A DNA stretch of 5,621 nucleotides from Gammaproteobacteria bacterium (lineage in GTDB: Bacteria > Pseudomonadota > Gammaproteobacteria > Arenicellales > Spongiicolonaceae). The position numbers were made by a program, and so were the translations under genes. Shown piece after piece: positions 1 to 5,415 of this stretch (its first letter is position 1; each line of letters opens with the position of its first letter). Location: positions 1 through 5,621 of the forward strand of contig RKSH01000238.1 of the NCBI GenBank assembly GCA_007570945.1, in the 5' to 3' direction. The notes under the pieces are model-generated. The model was not told the origin of the DNA. It did no database searches and was given only the letters and a program-made list of their open reading frames with translations.

Positions 1-24
1 GGGGCGAGGGCGGGGCGCGTGCGG

Positions 25-522
25 TCAGTCGTCGTCTTTTTTGCTCCACTTGCGCGCCAGGCGGAGTTTGATGTTGATGAGTTTCAGCAGCAGGTAGGTG
101 GTGATGATGTTAATCAGCCCGACGGTGATAATCATCAGGAAAATGAACTGCAGCGCAATGTTGCCCTCCACCTCCAGTTTGCCAAGTTGCGCCGCCAGCA
201 CCGTGCACACCGCGGTGCACACCACGGCAAGCCACCGGGTGTTGCCGATGTTGCCGAGCAGGCTGGCCCGTTGGTGGTCGCCATCGTGCTCGGCAAGGAC
301 TCTTAAGATTTCCAGTACGCGGGTTTTTTTCTCCACGTAGTTTTCCAGCATGATGCACAGCGTCACGCCGAGAAAGCCGATGAGGCAGACGATGGTCGCC
401 ACCACGCTGAGCATCTGGCGGTCGTAGTACCAGGCGGCAAGCCAAATCGCGCCGCCCGCCGCCAGCACGCGCAGAAAATCAAACAGCCCACCGCGGATGA
501 ATTTCATGACATTCGCCATCAT
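25..522 (-). CDS. Four-helix integral membrane protein of unknown function
   Basis: The product is 165 residues and I do not recognise a family. Hydrophobic segments at about residues 13-32, 37-59, 97-113 and 121-147 look like four membrane helices. A polar, charged loop (about 60-96) contains EKKTRVLEILRVLAEHDGD, which could form an amphipathic helix. The tail is strongly charged, basic then acidic (KLRLARKWSKKDDD). By the positive-inside rule both the loop and the tail are likely cytoplasmic, with N- and C-termini on the same side; this is inference. I chose the ATG at 522 because it lies 2 bp after the gabD stop and follows a G-rich stretch (GGGGGGTGACA) that can serve as a weak ribosome-binding site; an upstream extension of the frame would run inside gabD and is Arg/His-rich, as expected for a shadow. 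ATGs at 519 and 507 are alternatives. Its position suggests translational coupling to gabD, but nothing in the sequence shows a role in the pathway. Confidence 0.8.
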   Translation of the reverse strand: MMANVMKFIRGGLFDFLRVLAAGGAIWLAAWYYDRQMLSVVATIVCLIGFLGVTLCIMLENYVEKKTRVLEILRVLAEHDGDHQRASLLGNIGNTRWLAVVCTAVCTVLAAQLGKLEVEGNIALQFIFLMIITVGLINIITTYLLLKLINIKLRLARKWSKKDDD

Positions 523-524
523 TG

Positions 525-1979
525 TCACCCCCCGATGCCCATGCACAGGTATTTTACTTCCAGAAACTCGTCCAAGCCGAGCCGCGAGCCTTCGCGGCCG
601 ATGCCGGATTCCTTGACCCCGCCGAAAGGCGCGACCTCGGTGGAGATGATGCCGGTGTTGATGCCGACGATGCCGGATTCCAACCCTTCGGCGACGCGCC
701 ACACCCGCCCCAGGTCGCGGCTGTAAAAGTACGCGGCGAGGCCGAACGGCGTATCGTTGGCCATCGCCAGCGCCTCGCCCTCGTCGCGGAAGCGAAACAG
801 CGGCGCCACCGGCCCGAACGTCTCCTCGCCGGCGATTTTCATGTCGCTGGTGACGCCGCCCAGCACCGTCGGCTGGTAGAAAGTGCCGCCCAGTTCATGG
901 CGCGCGCCGCCGGTCAGCAGAGTGGCGCCGCGCCCGGTGGCGTCGGCGACGTGCTCCTCCACTTTGGCCAATGCCGCCTCGTCAATCAGCGGCCCCTGGG
1001 CGACGCCGGCGGTGAAGCCGTCGCCGACTGTGAGCGCGGCGGCGCGCTCGGCGAGGGCGGCGGCGAATTTCTCATACACCCCGTCCTGCACATAAATGCG
1101 GTTGGCGCACACGCAGGTCTGGCCGGTGTTGCGGAACTTGCACAGCATGGCGCCGTCCACCGCGGCCTCCAAATCGGCGTCGTCAAAAACAATGAACGGC
1201 GCGTTGCCGCCCAGTTCCAGCGACAGTTTTTTCACGTTGCCGGCGCACCGCGCCATCAATTCCTTGCCCACCTCGGTGCTGCCGGTGAAAGTGAGTTTGC
1301 GCACCGTGCCGTCCGTCGCCAGCGCGCCGCCCACCTCGCGCCCGCCGCCGGTGAGCACGTTGAAAACGCCGCCCGGCACCCCGGCGCGCTCGGCCAAAAC
1401 CGCCAGGGCCAGGGCCGACAGCGGCGTCTGGCTGGCCGGCTTGACCACCATGGTGCAACCGGCGGCCAGGGCCGGGGCGGCCTTGCGGGTAATCATCGCC
1501 GCCGGAAAATTCCACGGCGTGATGGCGGCGGTGACGCCCACCGGCTGGCGCAGAACCACGATGCGCTTGTCCGGCTGGTGCGGCGGGATGGTCTCGCCGT
1601 AGACGCGCTTGCCTTCCTCGGCGAACCACTCAAGGAACGAGGCGGCGTAGGCGATCTCGCCTTTGGCCTCGGCCAGGGGCTTGCCCTGCTCGGCGGTCAT
1701 CAGCGCGGCGAGGTCGTCCTGGTTTTCCCGCATCAAGTTGAACCAGCGGCGCAGAATACCGGCGCGATGGGCGGCGGTCTGCCCGCGCCAGGCCGGCAAT
1801 GCGGCGGCGGCGGCGGCGGTTGCGCCGGCCACATCGGCGGCGGCCATGCGGGGAACGCTGCATAACACGGCGCCGTCGGCGGGATTGGTGACGTCGACCG
1901 TCGCGCCGCTGGCTGCACCGCGCCAGTCGCCGCCCACGTAACATTGCCGTTGCAAAAGGGTGGTGTCTTTGAGTTGCAT
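525..1979 (-). CDS. gabD: NADP-type succinate/glutarate-semialdehyde dehydrogenase (GabD/DavD family)
   Basis: This aldehyde dehydrogenase of 484 residues (E. coli GabD is 482) should oxidise succinate semialdehyde to succinate, or glutarate semialdehyde to glutarate, in the cytoplasm. Visible motifs in order: TPWNFP with the oxyanion Asn157; KPAS at 180-183, the NADP-type cofactor site; GSTEVGK at 233-239; LELGGNAP with general-base Glu255; and GQTCVCANR with nucleophile Cys289 and a second Cys291. Arg165, Arg283 and Ser446 match, from my memory of human SSADH, the residues that hold the substrate carboxylate. The C-terminal APFGGVKESG motif is intact. The start is the ATG at 1979, preceded by GGAG with an 8-nt spacer; a TTG in frame at 2000 would add seven residues but precedes that site. 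The gene follows gcdH by 30 bp and is followed 2 bp later by a membrane-protein gene. Family membership is very sure. The C4 or C5 substrate is open: the gcdH neighbour favours glutarate semialdehyde (DavD role), by inference. Confidence 0.95.
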   Translation of the reverse strand: MQLKDTTLLQRQCYVGGDWRGAASGATVDVTNPADGAVLCSVPRMAAADVAGATAAAAAALPAWRGQTAAHRAGILRRWFNLMRENQDDLAALMTAEQGKPLAEAKGEIAYAASFLEWFAEEGKRVYGETIPPHQPDKRIVVLRQPVGVTAAITPWNFPAAMITRKAAPALAAGCTMVVKPASQTPLSALALAVLAERAGVPGGVFNVLTGGGREVGGALATDGTVRKLTFTGSTEVGKELMARCAGNVKKLSLELGGNAPFIVFDDADLEAAVDGAMLCKFRNTGQTCVCANRIYVQDGVYEKFAAALAERAAALTVGDGFTAGVAQGPLIDEAALAKVEEHVADATGRGATLLTGGARHELGGTFYQPTVLGGVTSDMKIAGEETFGPVAPLFRFRDEGEALAMANDTPFGLAAYFYSRDLGRVWRVAEGLESGIVGINTGIISTEVAPFGGVKESGIGREGSRLGLDEFLEVKYLCMGIGG

Positions 1980-2009
1980 AATGGTGACTCCGGGTTGCAA
2001 AACGGTGGT
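1949..2009 (-). repeat. Three imperfect 16-bp direct repeats across the gcdH-gabD junction and gabD start
   Basis: Read on the minus strand, copies are ACCACCGTTTTGCAAC (2009-1994), GTCACCATTATGCAAC (1988-1973) and ACCACCCTTTTGCAAC (1964-1949). The outer copies differ at one base. The middle one has diverged more and contains the gabD ATG. Start-to-start distances are 21 and 24 bp. The first copy fills the gap just after the gcdH stop and the third lies within codons 6-11 of gabD. It may be an old short tandem duplication of the initiation region or a regulator/RNA-binding array; the sequence alone does not decide. Confidence 0.6.
1988..1991 (-). promoter_or_regulatory. Ribosome-binding site deciding the gabD start
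   Basis: GGAG on the minus strand sits eight bases before the ATG at 1979. The alternative in-frame TTG at 2000-1998 lies upstream of this site, so ATG 1979 is the better start and gives a length matching E. coli GabD. Confidence 0.7.
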
Positions 2010-3209
2010 TCAGGCGGCGAAAGCGGCGAGGCTGGTCTGCGCGCGGCCGAGGATAAGGGCGTGAATGTCGGCGGTGCCCTCGTAGGTGTTGACCGCCTCC
2101 AGATTAAGCATGTGGCGGATGACATGAAACTCGTCGGCGACGCCGTTGGCGCCGTGCATGTCGCGTGCCGCGCGGGCAATGGCCAGCGCCTTGCCGCAGT
2201 TGTTGCGTTTCAGCAACGAGACGGCTTCGGGCGCGGCGGCGCCGTCGTCAAACAGCCTTGATAAGCGCAGCGCGGCGTGCAGGCCGAGGGTGATTTCGGT
2301 TTGCATGTCGGCCAGTTTTTTCTGCACCAACTGCGCCGCGGCCAGCGGGCGGCCGAATTGTCTACGCTCGAGCACGTAGTTGCGCGCCGCATGCCAGCAG
2401 AACTCGGCCGCGCCCATGGCGCCCCAGCAAATGCCGAGCCGCGCGCGGTTCAGGCACGACAGCGGCGCCTTAATGCCGGCATCCGCGGTGCCGGGGAGTT
2501 TGTTGGCCGCTGGCACCCTCACCCGGTCCATGAGGATTTGCCCGGTGCTGGAGGCGCGCAACGAAAACTTGCCGGGCATGGGCGGCGTGCTGAGGCCGGG
2601 CATGCCGCGCTCCAGAATGAAGCCGGTGATTTTGCCGCGCAATTTGGCCCACACCACGAACACGTCGGCGATGGGCGCGTTGGTGATCCAGGTTTTTGCG
2701 CCGCTGAGCGCGTAACCCTCGCCCTCGCCGCCGGGCAGCGGCTCGGCGCGCGCGGCCATGCCGGCGGCGTCGGAACCGTGGTCGGGCTCGGTGAGGCCGA
2801 AGCAGCCGGCCAACTCGCCGGCCGCCAGACGCGGCAGAAACTTTTCGCGCTGCGCGTCGCTGCCGTAGGCGTGGATGGGGAACATCACCAAACTGGACTG
2901 CACGCTGAGCGCCGAGCGGTAGCCGCTGTCCACGCGCTCCACCTCGCGGGCGATGAGGCCATAACCGACGTGGCCCAATCCGGCGCAGCCGTGGCCGTGC
3001 AACGTGCAGCCGAGGAATCCCAGTTGGCCCATCTCGCGCAGGATGTCGCGGTCAAATTTTTGTTCACGGTTGGCGGCGACAATTCGCGGCTGCAGACTTT
3101 CGCGGCAGTACCTCGCCGCGCTGTCGCGGACCATGCGCTCCTCCGCGGACAGCAGAGGTTCGAGGAGGAGCGGGTCCCGCCAGTCAAAAGCCGCCTTGGC
3201 GCGCGTCAT
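2010..3209 (-). CDS. gcdH: Glutaryl-CoA dehydrogenase
   Basis: This FAD-dependent acyl-CoA dehydrogenase of 399 residues oxidises and decarboxylates glutaryl-CoA to crotonyl-CoA and CO2, passing electrons to electron-transfer flavoprotein. The sequence tracks the human mitochondrial enzyme along its length. The N-terminal helical domain opens with FDWRDPLLLE (residues 8-17). The ERVDSGYRSALSVQSSL block (91-107) carries Glu91, Arg98 and Ser102, equivalent to the residues that contact the glutaryl carboxylate in GCDH. CFGLTEPDHGSD (136-147) and KTWITN (172-177) mark the FAD/acyl-CoA middle domain, and KFSLRAS follows at 214-220. VNTYEGT (373-379) supplies the catalytic base Glu377. The ATG at 3209 overlaps the transporter stop in an ATGA, with only a weak ribosome-binding site, so translation is probably coupled to the upstream gene. 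It belongs to lysine, hydroxylysine, tryptophan or glutarate catabolism. Full length, no damage seen. These substrate-pocket residues make another acyl-CoA dehydrogenase unlikely. Confidence 0.96.
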   Translation of the reverse strand: MTRAKAAFDWRDPLLLEPLLSAEERMVRDSAARYCRESLQPRIVAANREQKFDRDILREMGQLGFLGCTLHGHGCAGLGHVGYGLIAREVERVDSGYRSALSVQSSLVMFPIHAYGSDAQREKFLPRLAAGELAGCFGLTEPDHGSDAAGMAARAEPLPGGEGEGYALSGAKTWITNAPIADVFVVWAKLRGKITGFILERGMPGLSTPPMPGKFSLRASSTGQILMDRVRVPAANKLPGTADAGIKAPLSCLNRARLGICWGAMGAAEFCWHAARNYVLERRQFGRPLAAAQLVQKKLADMQTEITLGLHAALRLSRLFDDGAAAPEAVSLLKRNNCGKALAIARAARDMHGANGVADEFHVIRHMLNLEAVNTYEGTADIHALILGRAQTSLAAFAA

Positions 3210-4894
3210 GCGGATTTCTGGCGGCGCAGTTTGCGGTAGTTTTTAATCTCGCCGGATTCAACGCGCGCGAAGTACGACTTCAACTCGCGCTTGACGATGG
3301 GGGCGAGAAAATAAATGCCGAGAATATTCGGGATGCACATGAGGAAAATCATGGCGTCCGAAAAATCCAGCACCGATGACAGCGGAATGGTGCAGCCGAC
3401 AACCACGAACAGGCAGAAAATCACCTTGAACACCACGTCCGAGTTGCGCGACTCGCCGAACATGTAGGTCCAGCCTTTGAGTCCGTAGTAGGCCCACGAG
3501 ATCATGGTGGAAAAGGCGAACAGCACCACGGCGAAAGCCAGCGGCGTCGGGAACCAAGCCACGGTGCGCGCCATGGCCTCCGAGGTCAGTTGCACGCCGG
3601 CCAACTGGGCGACGCCGGGGTCGCCGTAGACGGTGGTCAGAATAACCAGCGCGGTGATGGTGCAGATGACCACGGTGTCGATGAACGGCTCCAGCAGCGA
3701 CACCAGCCCCTCGGTGACCGGCTCCTTGGTGCGCACCGCCGAGTGGGCGATGGCCGCCGAGCCGAGGCCGGCCTCGTTGGAAAAGGCGGCGCGCTGAAAG
3801 CCGAGAATCAGGACGCCGATAAAACCGCCGGCAACGCCGCCGGGAGTGAACGCGCCGACGAAGATGGCGGCGACGGCGGCCGGAATTTTGTCGATGTTCA
3901 CCGCCAGCACGATGAGCGCGCCGAGCACGTACAACACCGCCATGAGCGGCACCACCTTTTCGGTGACCCGGGCGATGCTTTTGATGCCGCCGATAATCAC
4001 CACGCCCACCACCACGGCCAACAGCAGCCCGAACAGCCAGCCTTTGTCGGCGAAGAAACTGTCGCCGCCGCCGGTCACGTTGACGAACTGTGCATAGGCC
4101 TGGTTGGCCTGGAACATGTTGCCGGCGCCGAGGCAGCCAAACACCACCGACACCGCAAACAGCATCGCCAGCGCGCGCCCCAGGCCGGGCTTGTTCAACT
4201 CGGCGAGGCCCTTTTTCAGCGCGTACATGGGCCCGCCGCTGACCGAGCCGTCGGGGTTTTCGTTGCGGTATTTGACGCCCAATGTGCATTCCACGAACTT
4301 GGTCGCCATGCCCAGGAGGCCGGCGACAATCATCCAGAACACCGCGCCCGGTCCGCCGAGCACAATCAGCACCGGCACCGCGCCGATGTTGCCGACGCCG
4401 ACGGTGCCGGACAGCGCCGTGGCCAGCGCCTGAAAATGCGAAACCTCGCCGGCGTCGTTGGGGTCGGAATAATCGCCGCGCACCAGCCGCAGGCCCTGCG
4501 CAAAACCGCGCAGGTTGATGAAGCCGAAATACACCGTGCAGAAAATCGCGCCAATCACCAGCCAGGCGACCACCAACTTAACCTGCGCGCCGAAGAACGG
4601 CACTTCGTAAAACACCGCGTTGTATAAAACCCGGTTAATCGGCGTCATCACCAGGTCCACCGCCGCGTCAATGCCGGTTTTACGCGGCGGCGCCTCGGCC
4701 TCCCCTGGCGGCTGGATGCCGGACACCCAGTCGCGGTAGCCGAGATGGTCGGGGCGTTCAATGCCCTTAATCCACGCCTGCGTTTCGCTCAGCGCGCGCT
4801 CATCCTGCGCCGCGGCCGGGATGGCGGTGAGGGTGAGGGTGAGGGCGGCGGCGAGGGGAATGCCGGCAACGCGCATGATGCGGCGAATGTTCAT
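3206..4894 (-). CDS. AGCS-family sodium:alanine/glycine-type amino-acid symporter with N-terminal signal peptide
   Basis: This 562-residue inner-membrane transporter belongs to the alanine-or-glycine:cation symporter family, which couples uptake of small neutral amino acids (in some members glutamine) to Na+. Diagnostic blocks are ALSGTVGVGNIGAVPVLIVL (160-179), GGPGAVFWM (180-188), GSVSGGPMYALKKGLAE (216-232), GAGNMFQANQAYAQF (256-270) and FSNEAGLGSAAIAHSAVRTK (371-390). About ten or more hydrophobic helices lie between 104 and 536. The N-terminus is longer than in classic members of about 450-480 residues: a basic start, a hydrophobic core and AAA-QDE suggest cleavage after Ala29, followed by a hydrophilic stretch to about residue 80. 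Similar extended members are, as I recall, common in proteobacteria. The tail is basic (NYRKLRRQKSA). The ATG at 4894 has the site AGAGAGAGG six bases upstream. It lies 28 bp after the stress-protein gene and overlaps gcdH by 4 bp. The real substrate is not readable; the context hints at an amino acid feeding glutarate catabolism. Confidence 0.93.
   Translation of the reverse strand: MNIRRIMRVAGIPLAAALTLTLTAIPAAAQDERALSETQAWIKGIERPDHLGYRDWVSGIQPPGEAEAPPRKTGIDAAVDLVMTPINRVLYNAVFYEVPFFGAQVKLVVAWLVIGAIFCTVYFGFINLRGFAQGLRLVRGDYSDPNDAGEVSHFQALATALSGTVGVGNIGAVPVLIVLGGPGAVFWMIVAGLLGMATKFVECTLGVKYRNENPDGSVSGGPMYALKKGLAELNKPGLGRALAMLFAVSVVFGCLGAGNMFQANQAYAQFVNVTGGGDSFFADKGWLFGLLLAVVVGVVIIGGIKSIARVTEKVVPLMAVLYVLGALIVLAVNIDKIPAAVAAIFVGAFTPGGVAGGFIGVLILGFQRAAFSNEAGLGSAAIAHSAVRTKEPVTEGLVSLLEPFIDTVVICTITALVILTTVYGDPGVAQLAGVQLTSEAMARTVAWFPTPLAFAVVLFAFSTMISWAYYGLKGWTYMFGESRNSDVVFKVIFCLFVVVGCTIPLSSVLDFSDAMIFLMCIPNILGIYFLAPIVKRELKSYFARVESGEIKNYRKLRRQKSA
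4826..4843 (+). repeat. Three tandem GGTGAG hexamers in the transporter signal-peptide coding region
   Basis: Three perfect copies of GGTGAG on the plus strand encode, on the minus strand, Leu-Thr three times (residues 18-23) in the hydrophobic core of the signal peptide. Together with the G runs at 4831-4833, 4837-4839, 4843-4845 and 4855-4858 they resemble a G-quadruplex motif on the template strand, though the last loop (9 nt) is longer than the usual limit. Copy-number change would lengthen or shorten the core without shifting the frame. Confidence 0.55.
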
Positions 4895-4900
4895 GGGAAA

Positions 4901-4909
4901 CCTCTCTCT
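4901..4909 (-). promoter_or_regulatory. Ribosome-binding site of the AGCS transporter gene
   Basis: AGAGAGAGG on the minus strand lies six bases ahead of the ATG at 4894. It fixes the start upstream of the signal peptide and so supports the N-terminal extension as genuinely translated. Confidence 0.75.
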
Positions 4910-4922
4910 GCTGTTTTTTGTT

Positions 4923-5357
4923 TTACGGCACCACGGTGACCGGCACCGGCGCCACTTGCAACAGGCCGCCGGTCAGGCTGCCGAACAGCAAGCCGCCGAT
5001 GTGCGACTCGCCGCGGCGGCCGACCACAATCTGCGCCACATGTTCATCCTCGGCGATTTGCGCCAGCGCCACCACCGGTTTGCCGTGGCGCACCATGCCG
5101 CGCGCCTCCACGCCGCGCTTTTCAAGTTTCGCCAGCAGCGGATCAATCACCCCGGCCTGCGCGCGCGCCAACTCCTCCTCGCGCCGCTGATGGCGCGCCT
5201 CATTCTCTTCCGCCGTGTTAAAGGTGAACGGCGACCACTCAATAATGTACGCCACCAGCAACGAAGCGCCGGTCTCCCGGCACATCTCCGCGGCAAAATC
5301 CATGGCGCGCGAACTGCTGTCGCTGCCGTCGACGCCGATTAAAATATTGTTGCTCAT
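4923..5357 (-). CDS. Universal stress protein, UspA family, ATP-binding type
   Basis: This single-domain cytoplasmic Usp of 144 residues has the usual size of the family. The first strand, NILIGVDGSDSSSRAM (4-19), contains Asp10 at the nucleotide-binding position. The C-terminal part holds the complete ATP-binding signature G-x2-G-x9-G-S: Gly113, Gly116, Gly126 and Ser127 in GRRGESHIGGLLFGS. It ends with the typical PVPVTVVP strand. A charged segment around 49-66 (AEENEARHQRREEELARA) is probably an extended helix. The complete motif puts it with the MJ0577-like nucleotide-binding Usps rather than the UspA type that lacks ATP binding. The start ATG at 5357 has GAGGTG eight bases upstream. It lies 28 bp ahead of the transporter gene and is probably the first gene of the operon. 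Such proteins are often encoded beside transporters, where they may act as nucleotide-dependent regulators; here that is inference only. Confidence 0.94.
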   Translation of the reverse strand: MSNNILIGVDGSDSSSRAMDFAAEMCRETGASLLVAYIIEWSPFTFNTAEENEARHQRREEELARAQAGVIDPLLAKLEKRGVEARGMVRHGKPVVALAQIAEDEHVAQIVVGRRGESHIGGLLFGSLTGGLLQVAPVPVTVVP

Positions 5358-5365
5358 AACGGGGG

Positions 5366-5371
5366 CACCTC
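5366..5371 (-). promoter_or_regulatory. Ribosome-binding site of the universal stress protein gene
   Basis: GAGGTG on the minus strand lies eight bases ahead of the ATG at 5357 and supports that start; no other in-frame start with a comparable site was seen nearby. Confidence 0.75.
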
Positions 5372-5385
5372 GGTTAATTTCCGCC

Positions 5386-5415
5386 AGTATGCGCCCTTCG
5401 CCCGGCCGCCGTCAA
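5386..5415 (-). promoter_or_regulatory. Candidate sigma70-type promoter for the stress protein-transporter-gcdH-gabD operon
   Basis: On the minus strand TTGACG (5415-5410) and CATACT (5391-5386) are separated by 18 bp, giving five of six and four of six matches to the -35 and -10 consensus. The -35 box overlaps the stop codon of the alkyltransferase gene. Transcription would begin near 5379, leaving a leader of about 20 nt with the ribosome-binding site of the stress-protein gene inside it. It is the only gap in the window with room for a promoter. The assignment rests on pattern only; chance matches are possible. Confidence 0.4.

Noticed and set aside
1..24. G-rich left edge as a G-quadruplex or terminator
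   Set aside because: Only three G runs of three or more are visible and the sequence is cut at the window edge; no hairpin can be judged. Nothing assignable.
523..702. N-terminal extension of the small membrane protein to an ATG at 702
   Set aside because: The added 60 residues are Arg/His-rich and overlap the end of gabD out of frame, while the start at 522 directly follows the gabD stop.
1801..1819. GCG/GGC trinucleotide run as a microsatellite of interest
   Set aside because: It simply encodes an alanine run (about residues 55-60 of GabD) in a surface helix and is ordinary for GC-rich codon use.
522..1865. A 447-codon open frame on the plus strand opposite gabD
   Set aside because: It is rich in Ala, Gly, Arg and His with no recognisable motif and lies fully antisense to an intact gabD with all catalytic residues; long antisense frames are expected in GC-rich coding DNA.
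1980..2000. TTG start at 2000 for gabD
   Set aside because: The Shine-Dalgarno-like GGAG lies downstream of it and the seven extra residues are not part of the family; ATG at 1979 fits better.
2277..3239. A 320-codon open frame on the plus strand opposite gcdH
   Set aside because: Low-complexity shadow composition and full overlap with a well-conserved gcdH.
3590..4627. A 345-codon open frame on the plus strand opposite the transporter
   Set aside because: Composition rich in His, Asp, Gln and Arg comes from reading membrane-helix codons backwards; no family resemblance.
4895..4922. Terminator between the stress-protein and transporter genes
   Set aside because: There is an A-rich stretch but no stem ahead of it, and on the minus strand it lacks a U-run after a hairpin; the gap is only 28 bp and is filled by the ribosome-binding site.
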